A stretch of DNA of 64,000 nt, taken from positions 1-64,000 of the forward strand of contig JADGEQ010000026.1 in the NCBI GenBank assembly GCA_016744295.1, in the 5' to 3' direction. Positions 44,018-52,551 of the stretch are shown here, piece after piece; positions within the stretch are counted from its first letter, which is position 1; each line of letters starts with the position of its first letter. Under the pieces are notes generated by a model, which was not told the origin of the DNA, ran no database searches, and saw nothing but the letters and a program-made list of their open reading frames with translations. The position numbers were made by a program, and so were the translations under genes. Source of the DNA: Desulfobacteraceae bacterium. GTDB lineage: Bacteria > Desulfobacterota > Desulfobacteria > Desulfobacterales > Desulfobacteraceae.

Positions 44018-45127
44018 TTAAGACCTTTTACCGTGTTTGCGTGCCGCCTTGAACATGGCAATACAATTTTCAGGATTAACCCCCGGATGCAGGGAATTTG
44101 AAGAACAGAGGATCAGACCACCGCCCTTTGCGCCATCTTCAATTGTCTGAATGACTGCCTGTTCAACTTGATCCGGGGTACCCGACGGCAGAAGATCGAT
44201 GCAGTCGATATTGCCCAAAAGACAAATTTTATCGCCGCAGTATTCTTTTACCCTTTTTATTTCCATGCCTGCCTGGGGCTCCAGAGGATTTAATCCGTCA
44301 TACCCGGTTTCAATAAGAATATCCAAAAGAGGCCAGAGGTTGCCGTCGGAATGCCTGACCACCTTGAGGCCCTTTTCATGGGCTTTGTCAACAATTTGTC
44401 TGTTATAGTGATTTACAAAAGTTTTAAAATGCTCAGGAGAGATCAAGGGCATCTTGGTTGATGCAATATCATCCTCAATCACCAGCACATCAAGGCCGGC
44501 TTCAACCAGCAGATCAAGCTGGGCAAGATTAAATTCCAGCATCATCTGTGCAATTGAATGGACAAATTCAGGATTTTCAATCATATTCATCATAAGATTT
44601 GTCATGCCGATTAAGCGCCAGGAGCGAACAAAAATCCCCCGCATGAGCCAGAAGGTTGCCTTTTGTCCCTTAAATCTGTCAACGGCAAGGTTAAGAAGTC
44701 CCAGATCCTCTACCCTGGGTACAGGGGGGTTGAATACTTTAAATTCGTCAAATCTTTTTATGGGGTGACCGACAGGAACGGGAATACCATGTTCAGACAA
44801 TTTATAGATCACACCAAATCCATCTTTGACATGGAGGTCATCCACCCTTGTCTCATGGCCTATTTCAAATGTTGTAATGCCGTCAATATCAAAACTTTCA
44901 TGGATCATAAAAAGGGTATCAACAAGCTTGAGTTTATCATTATCATTCATGAGCCTGAAATCCTGAGGTTCTGGAAGCCCGTCCCGGAGGTGTTTTCCAA
45001 TCCCGATAATGGGCGCCTCGTTGATGCCATGGATATACAGGGGTACACAGTCGGGTTCTTTTACGTCAAGGGCAGTGATGATTCTTTGTTTTCCCACAGT
45101 TTTTCTCCTGCTAAAGAATAGGGTCAA
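44018..45127 (-). CDS. Uroporphyrinogen decarboxylase-like protein (methyltransferase type)
   Basis: A 369-residue TIM-barrel protein of the URO-D superfamily. Conserved parts include V-L-V-I-E-D-D-I-A-S near 216-225, V-R-H-S-D-G-N near 258-264, L-G-N-I-D-C near 299-304 and G-L-I-L-C-S-S-N-S-L-H near 336-346. True HemE is shorter and has the N-terminal R-Q-A-G-R motif, which is absent, so it is more likely a corrinoid- or CoM-linked methyltransferase relative or another UroD-like enzyme. The His and two late Cys could bind zinc as in MtaA/MtbA, though the exact H-x-C spacing is not kept. It is co-transcribed with the MFS transporter, and no corrinoid protein gene is nearby. Confidence 0.75.
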   Translation of the reverse strand: MTLFFSRRKTVGKQRIITALDVKEPDCVPLYIHGINEAPIIGIGKHLRDGLPEPQDFRLMNDNDKLKLVDTLFMIHESFDIDGITTFEIGHETRVDDLHVKDGFGVIYKLSEHGIPVPVGHPIKRFDEFKVFNPPVPRVEDLGLLNLAVDRFKGQKATFWLMRGIFVRSWRLIGMTNLMMNMIENPEFVHSIAQMMLEFNLAQLDLLVEAGLDVLVIEDDIASTKMPLISPEHFKTFVNHYNRQIVDKAHEKGLKVVRHSDGNLWPLLDILIETGYDGLNPLEPQAGMEIKRVKEYCGDKICLLGNIDCIDLLPSGTPDQVEQAVIQTIEDGAKGGGLILCSSNSLHPGVNPENCIAMFKAARKHGKRS

Positions 45128-45288
45128 ATAATCTGCTAGATCAAAGTACTTTTTTTATACGTCAGAAATTTTAGGGCAACTAGGTTATAATCCATATCAC
45201 ATCTTGGATTCTTGTCTATACTAGTTTATAATTTTAAAACTAAATCCAAAAAAAAGCGCCTGTTTACCCTAGCCGAGGAAACAAAAGA

Positions 45289-46590
45289 ATGAGCTTTGTC
45301 GATCCCGGAATGATCCATAGAAAATTACTGTTTAGGATTTGTATAATGAGCCTTGTCATCTCATGCCTTGTTGGTACGGGTGTCTGGCAGATGGAAAAAA
45401 ACAAAATCGGCCAGGATATTTTGTGGAATGCAAAGGGTGGGTTCAAATTTTTCAATAACCAGATCCGAACACTCCTAAACACCCCGGATAATTTAAACCC
45501 CGACCTTATCCGGCGACATCTGGTCATCACAATGAGTGAACGAAGACAGAATCAATCAGGCGGATTTGTTTCCATCGGAATATATACCCTCAACAAACAA
45601 CTGGTGGCCATGGTCACAGATGACACCTATGAATATAGTAAACTTGTCAGAGAAAAAGCAGGCCGCTTAAATAAAGCTGAGAAAGCGTACAGGAGTATGG
45701 AATTCAATGTGCTTTCCATTGACAATATCCCCCACATGCAGATCATCTCGCCCTTGCGCAATGACCTGGGTGATCTCTCCGCCTATGGAGAGACCTTTTT
45801 TGCGGTGGCCCCTGAAGCACTGGCAAAAATCCGGGCCAAGGCAATCAAACTTGCCGGTGCCGCCATTTTCATTGTTATGTTGACCACAGGTCTCCTCTAT
45901 CCCGTGGTTTTATCCCTTCTCAACCGGGTATCTTCCCTATCGGCCAAACTCTTTGAATCCAACCTTGAAATGCTCAAGGTGTTGGGGAATGCCGTTGCCA
46001 AAAGAGACTCTGATACCGATTCACACAACTACCGGGTAACCATCATCTCCGTAAAATTAGCAGAACACCTTCAATTGCCCAAACCCAAAATCCAGCAATT
46101 GATCAAAGGGGCCTTTCTCCATGATGTCGGGAAAATCGGCATTGAAGATGAGATCCTGCACAAACCCGGCCGCCTGGACAAGGATGAATTTACAATCATG
46201 AAAAACCATGTGCCCTATGGAATTGATATTGTAAGCAAGGCTGAATGGATCAAGGAAGCAATCGATATTGTTGGATATCACCACGAAAAATATGATGGGA
46301 CAGGCTATGGGAAAGGGCTAAAAGGAGATCAGATTCCTGAAATTACAAGGATTTTCTCCATTGCCGATGTCTTTGATGCCCTGACCTGCCACCGACCCTA
46401 CAAAGAACCCTTTTCCTTTGAAAAGACCATGGATATTCTTATCGCCGGAAGGGGAAACCACTTTGATCCGGTCTATGTGGATGCCTTTGAACAAATCGCA
46501 TTCCCCCTGTTTGACACCTATGCCAGAAGAGAAGATGACCGGCTGAAAACAGAACTGACCGCCCTGTTAAAAGAATATTTTTACGAATAA
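45289..46590 (+). CDS. HD-GYP c-di-GMP phosphodiesterase with sensor region
   Basis: A 433-residue membrane protein. A transmembrane helix near 15-33 and another near 186-208 enclose a periplasmic sensing domain (about 35-185). A short linker leads to an HD-GYP domain: H-D-V-G-K-I-G near 279-285, H-V-P-Y-G near 305, and H-H-E-K-Y-D-G-T-G-Y-G-K-G near 331-343, all residues needed for metal binding and c-di-GMP hydrolysis. It therefore likely lowers c-di-GMP in response to a periplasmic signal. It stands alone on the plus strand, divergent from the UroD-like gene, and ends 21 bases before a strong terminator hairpin. Confidence 0.9.
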   Translation: MSFVDPGMIHRKLLFRICIMSLVISCLVGTGVWQMEKNKIGQDILWNAKGGFKFFNNQIRTLLNTPDNLNPDLIRRHLVITMSERRQNQSGGFVSIGIYTLNKQLVAMVTDDTYEYSKLVREKAGRLNKAEKAYRSMEFNVLSIDNIPHMQIISPLRNDLGDLSAYGETFFAVAPEALAKIRAKAIKLAGAAIFIVMLTTGLLYPVVLSLLNRVSSLSAKLFESNLEMLKVLGNAVAKRDSDTDSHNYRVTIISVKLAEHLQLPKPKIQQLIKGAFLHDVGKIGIEDEILHKPGRLDKDEFTIMKNHVPYGIDIVSKAEWIKEAIDIVGYHHEKYDGTGYGKGLKGDQIPEITRIFSIADVFDALTCHRPYKEPFSFEKTMDILIAGRGNHFDPVYVDAFEQIAFPLFDTYARREDDRLKTELTALLKEYFYE

Positions 46591-46611
46591 ATCCCCAGAT
46601 TAGATTACCAG

Positions 46612-46644
46612 AAGCTTTTTCTTTTTTTTGAAAAGAAAAAGCTT
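46612..46644. terminator. Terminator between HD-GYP and CBS genes
   Basis: Arms of 14 bases (46612-46625 and 46631-46644, aagctttttctttt and its inverse) with a 5-base loop lie between two convergent genes. The T-rich arm can also serve as the U-tract, so it may end transcription from both sides. Confidence 0.65.
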
Positions 46645-46699
46645 TTGCCAGCATGATACAATAGAATATTCATATGGTTTCTTATTGCTAAGTGAGTTC

Positions 46700-47104
46700 C
46701 TAGAAAAGCTCATTATCCAAAATCAAAGAGGAGAGAGAAATCATTCCCACAATTTCACCTTTTTCCTCAACCGGTGCCCTTCTGATGCCGGCACGATAAA
46801 TTAAGCGGGCGGCATAGCGGATATCCATATCCGCCGGAACGGTTATTATGGGCTTTGTCATAATTTCATAAACATTCACATCGTCCGGGGAGCGGCCTGG
46901 TATTATAACCCCTTTGACAAAATCCTGAACCACCAGTATCCCCCAGGCATCATTTTCATGTCTTTTTTTGACAAGAAGTGAAAAAACTCTTTTAGAACGC
47001 ATGATGGCAGCAGCTTCCCTGGCGGTGGCCATACCGTCAATGGTCAAAATCTGCTTATGCATCACGTCCCTTGCACGAACTATTTTAATATTGTCTGTTT
47101 CCAT
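46700..47104 (-). CDS. CBS-pair protein
   Basis: A 134-residue protein made of two CBS motifs (about 10-62: R-D-V-M-H-K-Q-I-L-T-I..V-F-S-L-L-V-K; about 75-130: I-M-T-K-P-I-I-T-V-P-A-D..R-R-A-P-V). CBS pairs bind adenosine nucleotides and tune partner proteins. It is the last gene of a minus-strand set with a P-II-like protein and two DUF1538 membrane proteins, so it probably senses energy or a nucleotide for that transporter-like module. The length is the minimum for a Bateman domain, with no additional catalytic part. It lies 29 bases after the P-II-like gene. Confidence 0.85.
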   Translation of the reverse strand: METDNIKIVRARDVMHKQILTIDGMATAREAAAIMRSKRVFSLLVKKRHENDAWGILVVQDFVKGVIIPGRSPDDVNVYEIMTKPIITVPADMDIRYAARLIYRAGIRRAPVEEKGEIVGMISLSSLILDNELF

Positions 47105-47133
47105 AACCCTCTCCTTTTATAAAAAAATACTGC

Positions 47134-47481
47134 TTAAAAATAATTTTTCCGAACCTCTTGTTTAAATTTTTCCATCTGGCTTTCCAGCCCCACCACATGT
47201 TCAACCGGAAGCACAAAAGCAATGCCTGTACCGGGCTTATGGAATTCTCCAGCTTTTTTTATTGCGTCTAAAATTTTAGTAATGGTATGCTCTTCAACAA
47301 GGAACATGATAATATCGGTTTGTGCCTCCAGCGTGAGACCAAAAAAAGTTTTCGCCTCATGAATGCCGGTGCCCCTGGCAGGTATAATCGTTGCTCCGGT
47401 GGCTCCTGCCGCTTTAGCAGCATCAACAACCTTGTCGGTGATATCCGACTTTACCGAGGATAATATGAGTTTAAATTGCAT
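47134..47481 (-). CDS. P-II-like signalling protein
   Basis: A 115-residue ferredoxin-fold protein of the P-II/GlnB-like group. Similarities are the start F-K-L-I-L-S-S-V-K, G-A-T-G-A-T-I-I-P-A-R-G-T-G near 29-42 (T-loop base), a middle E-E-H-T-I-T-K-I near 82-89, and a C-terminal K-P-G-T-G-I-A-F-V-L-P-V (nucleotide site). The uridylylated Tyr of true GlnB is absent, so control is probably by ligand binding. It overlaps the DUF1538 gene upstream by 11 bases and very likely gates that membrane protein, as P-II proteins do for AmtB. The exact ligand is unknown. Confidence 0.8.
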   Translation of the reverse strand: MQFKLILSSVKSDITDKVVDAAKAAGATGATIIPARGTGIHEAKTFFGLTLEAQTDIIMFLVEEHTITKILDAIKKAGEFHKPGTGIAFVLPVEHVVGLESQMEKFKQEVRKNYF

Positions 47482-48265
47482 TTTTTTTCTCCATATATTT
47501 GATTTTACGTTGGGTTGACCATTGCATTAACTGAGCATACCCCATGACAGCTATAATCGGGAACAAACTGGCAAAAGCGATGAGGCCGAAACCGTCCAAA
47601 GCCGGGTTTCTCCCGGGTACGGTGGCGGACAACCCAAGACCAAGCGCGGCGACCAGGGGCACTGTAACTGTTGAGGTTGTTACCCCACCCGAATCATAGG
47701 CCAGGGCAATGATATTTTTTGGGGCAAATAGGGTCTGTACAATAACAATCATATAGCCCGCAAGAATGTACATATAAAGAGGCGTGCCCGTGACAATCCG
47801 AAAGGTTCCAAGGCTGATGCCAAGGGCAACACCAATGGCGACTGTGATTCTTAACCCCCATTGTTTGATGGTTCCGGCAGATACCTCATTGGCTTTATAA
47901 GCCACTGCAATAAGAGATGGCTCGGCAATGGTGGTTGCAAAGCCGATCATGGCTGCAAAAAGATAGACCCAGCCATATGCCTTCCAGTCCGCCTGGGTAA
48001 CAATTTCTCCCGGACCATAAACAAAGGCCGGATCAGATAACTGTGTCGCCATAATATTGCCCAGTGGGAAAAGTGCTTTTTCAAGCCCTGCCAGAAACAG
48101 AGCAAGTCCGATGACAACATAGACACCGCCCACAATAAGACGGCGCAGATGGGGAATTGGCTGTTTTAAAACCAGAAACTGAAAACTGACAATAAGAAAA
48201 ATAATGGGCAGCACATCTTTGCAGGTGGCAAGCAATATTTTACTGAAAAAACCTATGAATTCCAC
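47471..48265 (-). CDS. DUF1538 membrane protein (second copy)
   Basis: A 264-residue integral membrane protein of the DUF1538 family with about seven helices. Repeated motifs occur: F-L-V-L-K-Q-P-I-P near 30, T-I-A-E-P-S-L near 112-118, and Y-D-S-G-G-V-T-T-S-T-V-T-V-P near 191-204. The acidic-Gly-Gly and Thr/Ser-rich motifs lie in membrane segments and suggest an ion or small solute path, but no function is established. It is paralogous to the gene 20 bases upstream. Two half-size units with matched motifs imply they form a heterodimer, equivalent to the longer fused DUF1538 proteins in other species. Confidence 0.82.
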   Translation of the reverse strand: MEFIGFFSKILLATCKDVLPIIFLIVSFQFLVLKQPIPHLRRLIVGGVYVVIGLALFLAGLEKALFPLGNIMATQLSDPAFVYGPGEIVTQADWKAYGWVYLFAAMIGFATTIAEPSLIAVAYKANEVSAGTIKQWGLRITVAIGVALGISLGTFRIVTGTPLYMYILAGYMIVIVQTLFAPKNIIALAYDSGGVTTSTVTVPLVAALGLGLSATVPGRNPALDGFGLIAFASLFPIIAVMGYAQLMQWSTQRKIKYMEKKNAI

Positions 48266-48285
48266 GAATACAGGCTCCTTTTTTT

Positions 48286-49020
48286 CTAGAAAACTATAAG
48301 ACCATATCCCATAACAAAAATCATGGGGAGAAGAGAAGCAAAAGCGATGAGTCCAAACCCATCCACAAGCGGGCTTCGTCCCTTAATGGACGAAGCAAGT
48401 CCCACACCAAGAGCTGTAACCAGAGGCACTGTGATGGTGGATGTGGTAACACCGCCGGCATCATAGGCAATTCCAATAATTTCTTCGGGAGCAATGGTGG
48501 TCATCAGCATAACAAGGACATAACCACTGATGATCAGATAATGAATTGGCCAGCCGCGAAGAATGCGCAAAACCCCGATAAGGATGGCAAGTCCCACGGA
48601 AAAGGCAACAGACATGCGAAGCCCAAAGGCATATGTGTTTAAAGACTCCTGACTTGGGTCAATAAGGCCTCCCTGGCCGGCAATTTCAGCTGCTTCCCAG
48701 GCCACGGCTATGAGAGCCGGCTCTGCCACTGTGGTAGAAAACCCTAGTGCAAAAGCAAAACAAAGCAGCCAGAAAAGACTTCCCTTCCTGGCCAGGGCAT
48801 GGGCCATTGATTCACCAATAGGAAACAGACCCATTTCAAGTCCCTCAACAAACAGGGTAAGACCTGCCACCACAAGAAAAGCACCAAAAAGCACTTCTCC
48901 CATTTGGGGTAATGGCTGTTTCAAGACAATGATCTGAAAAAAAGCGATCACCAGGATAATGGGCAATAGATCTGTGAAAGCGCGTTTGATTTTTGTCAGA
49001 ATCAATTTAATTATAATCAT
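48286..49020 (-). CDS. DUF1538 membrane protein (first copy)
   Basis: A 244-residue membrane protein, paralogue of the gene just downstream, with the same motifs ([31 protein letters not shown]). I chose the ATG at 49020: it has an AGGA site and begins the hydrophobic family N-terminus. The frame is open to 49092, but that would overlap the DUF3124 gene by 32 bases. A short helix-loop segment ([11 protein letters not shown]) between the two membrane halves is absent from the second copy, so the two subunits are not equivalent. Transport function is inferred from topology and the P-II-like partner. Confidence 0.82.
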   Translation of the reverse strand: MIIIKLILTKIKRAFTDLLPIILVIAFFQIIVLKQPLPQMGEVLFGAFLVVAGLTLFVEGLEMGLFPIGESMAHALARKGSLFWLLCFAFALGFSTTVAEPALIAVAWEAAEIAGQGGLIDPSQESLNTYAFGLRMSVAFSVGLAILIGVLRILRGWPIHYLIISGYVLVMLMTTIAPEEIIGIAYDAGGVTTSTITVPLVTALGVGLASSIKGRSPLVDGFGLIAFASLLPMIFVMGYGLIVF

Positions 49021-49060
49021 AGTATTTCCTGTGAATATGCCAGAAATAAAACCCTTTTGC

Positions 49061-49546
49061 TTACTCGTGGATCGCCCGTCCTCTGGAAACAAAAGAAATG
49101 CCTTGTCCGCTTTGAGTGCTGATCATAATGGCTTCTATTAAAGGCGCATTTGAGAGTATTCTGGATTTCCATTTCACGATAAATTTAGCTCCGGACCCTC
49201 CGCTTTTATCTGTGGCTTTGATGATATAGCGAATGGTTGAAAATTTTTTTAACACAATCGGCGCCTCTAAATAATGTTTCAAAAGTTCACCGTTAGAATC
49301 AAAATAGTCAATTGACTGAAGCATTATATCTTTTTTCAAATTTGTATTGCGGATGCTCAGGGTCGCAGTAAGGTTAAACTGTTTTTCCTGATCACCATGG
49401 TAGATATGTGAATACACAGGAACATAAACACTCTGTCCATTTGACAGAATTTGATTCGAATTTGCACTCCCCTGGCCTGGAAATATGCCCATTATTATCA
49501 AAATCAATATATAAAAAAATACTGCTGTTAATTTAGTGCCTTTCAT
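49061..49546 (-). CDS. DUF3124 exported protein
   Basis: A 161-residue protein with a Sec signal peptide (hydrophobic 8-22, cleavage probably after G-S-A-N near 29-32) and a DUF3124 beta-sandwich: [10 protein letters not shown] near 45-54, L-S-I-R-N-T-N near 64-70, and F-I-V-K-W near 130. It should be periplasmic. It is the first gene of the unit that continues with the two DUF1538 proteins, the P-II-like protein and the CBS protein, so it may be the periplasmic part of that module. No enzymatic motif is seen. The 424-base region between it and the TunR-like gene is very AT-rich and holds only an unconvincing 68-codon frame. Confidence 0.78.
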   Translation of the reverse strand: MKGTKLTAVFFYILILIIMGIFPGQGSANSNQILSNGQSVYVPVYSHIYHGDQEKQFNLTATLSIRNTNLKKDIMLQSIDYFDSNGELLKHYLEAPIVLKKFSTIRYIIKATDKSGGSGAKFIVKWKSRILSNAPLIEAIMISTQSGQGISFVSRGRAIHE

Positions 49547-49970
49547 TTGCTTGCTCCTTTATTTGCCGTTAGGGATATATAAGGATGTTGAAATCGATAA
49601 TCAGAAAACCAAAAAAAAATACTAAAAACTCAATATTTTATATTAAAAAAACCTCTATTTCAGTATGAAATTTTTAAGACATTACCCAAAAAAAATAAAC
49701 ACAGAAACAGAGGCAATATGCACAGAAAAAAAATATCAGACAACTCGTGACAAAGCAACTGAAATATAATCATACACACACAGAGGAAATACGCCCCAAT
49801 CGAGGGAAAATTTCAAACCATCTATTGGGTTATATTGTTCTTACAAAACGCCGCTTGCACATGGGTATGAAATTTCAAAGAGTGGGGGGTTTAGAAAAAT
49901 TTCTTGATTTTCAGGAACACGCAAATTATAATAATCGTGTTATTAACCAATAAGATGTCGGATATATACA

Positions 49971-51047
49971 ATGCAGCAAAACATAAAAAAGAATGTCGAT
50001 CAAAAAAGTATTATTACAGAACAGGATAAAAAAAATTGCCTTGATACAATTTCGCTCACCAAGCTGGAACAATCATATCGTGACTGGCTTCAGTTAGCAT
50101 CCCGATCTGATGTCCGCCTTTCCAGAACACGGATATTGTTATTATTTTTGTTAATTCGATACACCGGAGCAAAGCTTAACGAAATTCTATCTCTTAATCT
50201 ATTTCAAGACGTCGACCTTAGTGACTGTCACATTTCAATTAGAGATCACCATTCAAAAGAAACCCCTATATTACGAACAATTCCAATCTCCCATTCTTTA
50301 GCAGATGAAATTAAATTGATGCTGGCTGATCCTGTTTTTTCAACATCCATCAAACCTAAATTCAGCATTGATCCCGGCTTTGTCCGAAGAAAATTCTACG
50401 AGCGTTCCAAATCCTGTGGATTTGATAAAAAATTGGGCGGTCCAGAGATGATTCGCAAGGCCAGAGCGGTAGAGCTCTTAAAAAACAATATACCAATGCC
50501 GGCAGTACAAAGCATCCTAGGACACTCGACGCCCAATTTAACAAAATCTATGGTCTCTTTTTCTGAAATAGAAATTCAGCGAATTACCCAATTATTTATG
50601 GAAGGGGAATCTGATCGCAAAACCAGTGCCCGGAACTCTTTTTTTGGTAAAATCAAGGTTATTGAACAAGGCGACATTTTAACAAGACTTGAAATGATTA
50701 CAATTGATGGTTTTTCTGTAACGGCAACCATTACAACTGGCAGCGTTAGTCACCTTGGATTAAAACAGAACAGATTGATTACAGCAGAAGTTAAAGCGCC
50801 GTGGGTCGTGCTGCAAAGAATAATAAATTCTAAAACAATATCATGTACTGCAGAAAATCAATTTGATGGAAACCTAACCCAGATAAACATAGGGGATATC
50901 AACACAGAGTATATTGTTCGAATTTCAGATGTTACAGAGCTGTGTGCGATTGTTACAACAGAAAGTTATCGCCAATTAAGCCTTAAGACAGGAGATCGGA
51001 TCCGGGCTCTGTTTAACAGTTTTGCAGTGGTATTGCATGCTGGATAA
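49971..51047 (+). CDS. tunR: TunR-like tungstate-responsive regulator (integrase-fold/TOBE)
   Basis: A 358-residue protein with two parts. Residues about 25-215 resemble the catalytic core of tyrosine recombinases (R-Y-T-G-A-K-L-N-E-I-L-S-L near 59-71, I-L-G-H-S-T-P-N near 182-189), but the active-site set looks incomplete. Residues about 220-355 hold two TOBE/Mop-type oxyanion domains (G-K-I-K-V-I-E-Q-G, later I-N-I-G-D-I-N-T-E-Y-I-V). Family knowledge: TunR regulators of sulfate reducers have exactly this integrase-like DNA-binding plus TOBE design and respond to tungstate. It precedes a MOT1-type transporter by 77 bases. The tungstate link also suits BamB, a W enzyme in the same window. 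The AT-rich composition is unlike the bam block. Confidence 0.78.
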   Translation: MQQNIKKNVDQKSIITEQDKKNCLDTISLTKLEQSYRDWLQLASRSDVRLSRTRILLLFLLIRYTGAKLNEILSLNLFQDVDLSDCHISIRDHHSKETPILRTIPISHSLADEIKLMLADPVFSTSIKPKFSIDPGFVRRKFYERSKSCGFDKKLGGPEMIRKARAVELLKNNIPMPAVQSILGHSTPNLTKSMVSFSEIEIQRITQLFMEGESDRKTSARNSFFGKIKVIEQGDILTRLEMITIDGFSVTATITTGSVSHLGLKQNRLITAEVKAPWVVLQRIINSKTISCTAENQFDGNLTQINIGDINTEYIVRISDVTELCAIVTTESYRQLSLKTGDRIRALFNSFAVVLHAG

Positions 51048-51124
51048 TATTTTTCCGAAAAAAAGGACAATCTTTTCGTGTCATGGCCATTTAATCAACT
51101 TTTTTACATGCAAAGGAAGAATAA

Positions 51125-52324
51125 ATGTTTAAAAACATTAAATTTAATCGAATGGAGATAGCAGGGTCTTTGGGAGACCTTGGTGCATTATTGCCCATAG
51201 CCATTGCAATGGTTCTGGTAAACGGACTCAATCCGGTTGGATTGTTTTTCAGTATTGCACTGTTTTTTATCATTTCAGGACTCTATTTTGATGTTACGGT
51301 TCCGGTTCAGCCCATGAAAGTGATTGGCGCCTACGCCATAGCAACCGCCTTAACCCCTTCTCAAATACTGGCATCATCACTTCTAATGGGTATTTTTCTT
51401 TTGATAATCGGGCTGACAGGCGCAATTGAAACCATCAAAAAACATACGCCTACCGCTGTGATCCGGGGTGTACAATTATCAACCGGCGCAATGCTGATTT
51501 CAGGTGGGATCAAGTTTATTATCGGTACATCAAAATTTCAGCTACTTCAAAATGCGGCCGAGCCCTACCTGAGCGTTCAATTCTTTGGTCCGGTTCAAAT
51601 CGGCATTGTCATCGGTGTGATCGGCGGTATTGTAACCTTTCTTTTTCTGGATAATAAAAGGTTCCCTGCTGGATTAATCGTTGTTATTGGTGGGCTCATA
51701 GCCGGTTTAATCCTGGGTGCCAGACTTGATATGTCAAGTGGCAGTTTTGGAATTAACATCCCTCAAATTTTCCCTTTCCCCTTTCCGGAAAAAGCCGATT
51801 TTACCTTTGCATTGTTTGCCCTGGTATTGCCCCAGCTTCCAATGACCATGGGCAACGCTGTTCTGGCCTATACCGACTTATCCAAAGAATATTTTAAAGA
51901 AAAGTCATCAAAGGTATCCAATCGGAAGGTTTGCATAAGCATGGCACTGGCCAATTTTTTAAGTTTTTGTCTGGGGGGGATGCCCCTTTGTCACGGTGCT
52001 GGTGGACTGGCTGCCCATTATCGCTTCGGAGCCCGTACAGCAGGGTCCAACTTGATAATCGGTTTTTTTCTCTTAATATTGGCATTGGTTCTAGGAAAGA
52101 ATATCATTGGTTTTTTTAATCTGCTGCCCATGTCAATTCTAGGAATATTGCTCGTTTTTGCTGGAGCCCAGCTGACCTTGACGATCATGGACCTTAAAAC
52201 CCGCAAGGAATTCTTTGTTTCCACCATGATTCTTGGCATTACCCTGGCCTCGAACCTGGCGGTGGGGTTTATCGCAGGAATGGTGATTGCCCATCTCCTG
52301 AGGTGGGACAAATTATCTGTTTAA
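51125..52324 (+). CDS. MOT1-type molybdate/tungstate/sulfate transporter
   Basis: A 399-residue membrane protein with about 10-12 helices, of the MOT1/SulP-like family. Key motifs are G-D-L-G-A-L-L-P near 16-23, V-P-V-Q-P-M-K-V-I-G-A-Y-A near 58-70, and P-L-C-H-G-A-G-G-L-A-A-H-Y-R-F-G-A near 286-302, which line the anion path. It lacks the STAS domain of true SulP sulfate carriers, which favours molybdate or tungstate. It begins with an AAGGAAG site and follows the TunR-like gene, so it is likely the transporter that regulator controls. This would supply W or Mo for BamB-type cofactors. Which oxyanion is carried is not visible. Confidence 0.83.
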   Translation: MFKNIKFNRMEIAGSLGDLGALLPIAIAMVLVNGLNPVGLFFSIALFFIISGLYFDVTVPVQPMKVIGAYAIATALTPSQILASSLLMGIFLLIIGLTGAIETIKKHTPTAVIRGVQLSTGAMLISGGIKFIIGTSKFQLLQNAAEPYLSVQFFGPVQIGIVIGVIGGIVTFLFLDNKRFPAGLIVVIGGLIAGLILGARLDMSSGSFGINIPQIFPFPFPEKADFTFALFALVLPQLPMTMGNAVLAYTDLSKEYFKEKSSKVSNRKVCISMALANFLSFCLGGMPLCHGAGGLAAHYRFGARTAGSNLIIGFFLLILALVLGKNIIGFFNLLPMSILGILLVFAGAQLTLTIMDLKTRKEFFVSTMILGITLASNLAVGFIAGMVIAHLLRWDKLSV

Positions 52325-52551
52325 TAATCGGCCCAGGCAACCCAGGTTGTCTGCCAACCGACGGGAAAAAATTGAATGTATTTTAAAAAGAACATTTCCC
52401 ATGGAAAAATGATTGTATTATGCCGGCATAAAATCATATATTGATAATAGCTGCATATTCTGAGCATAGAACGTTATTTCAAACAATTCATTAGAGAGGT
52501 TTTTCCAGGGCAAAATAACGAAATTGAAGGACAAAGGACCCCTATCAGGAA

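Noticed and set aside
49747..49953. 68-codon frame upstream of the TunR-like gene
   Set aside because: GTG start without ribosome site, no recognisable motif and ordinary intergenic composition.
49971..51047. Phage integrase and an integrated element
   Set aside because: The C-terminal TOBE domains, missing catalytic pattern and MOT1 neighbour fit a TunR-like regulator; no att sites or phage genes are seen.
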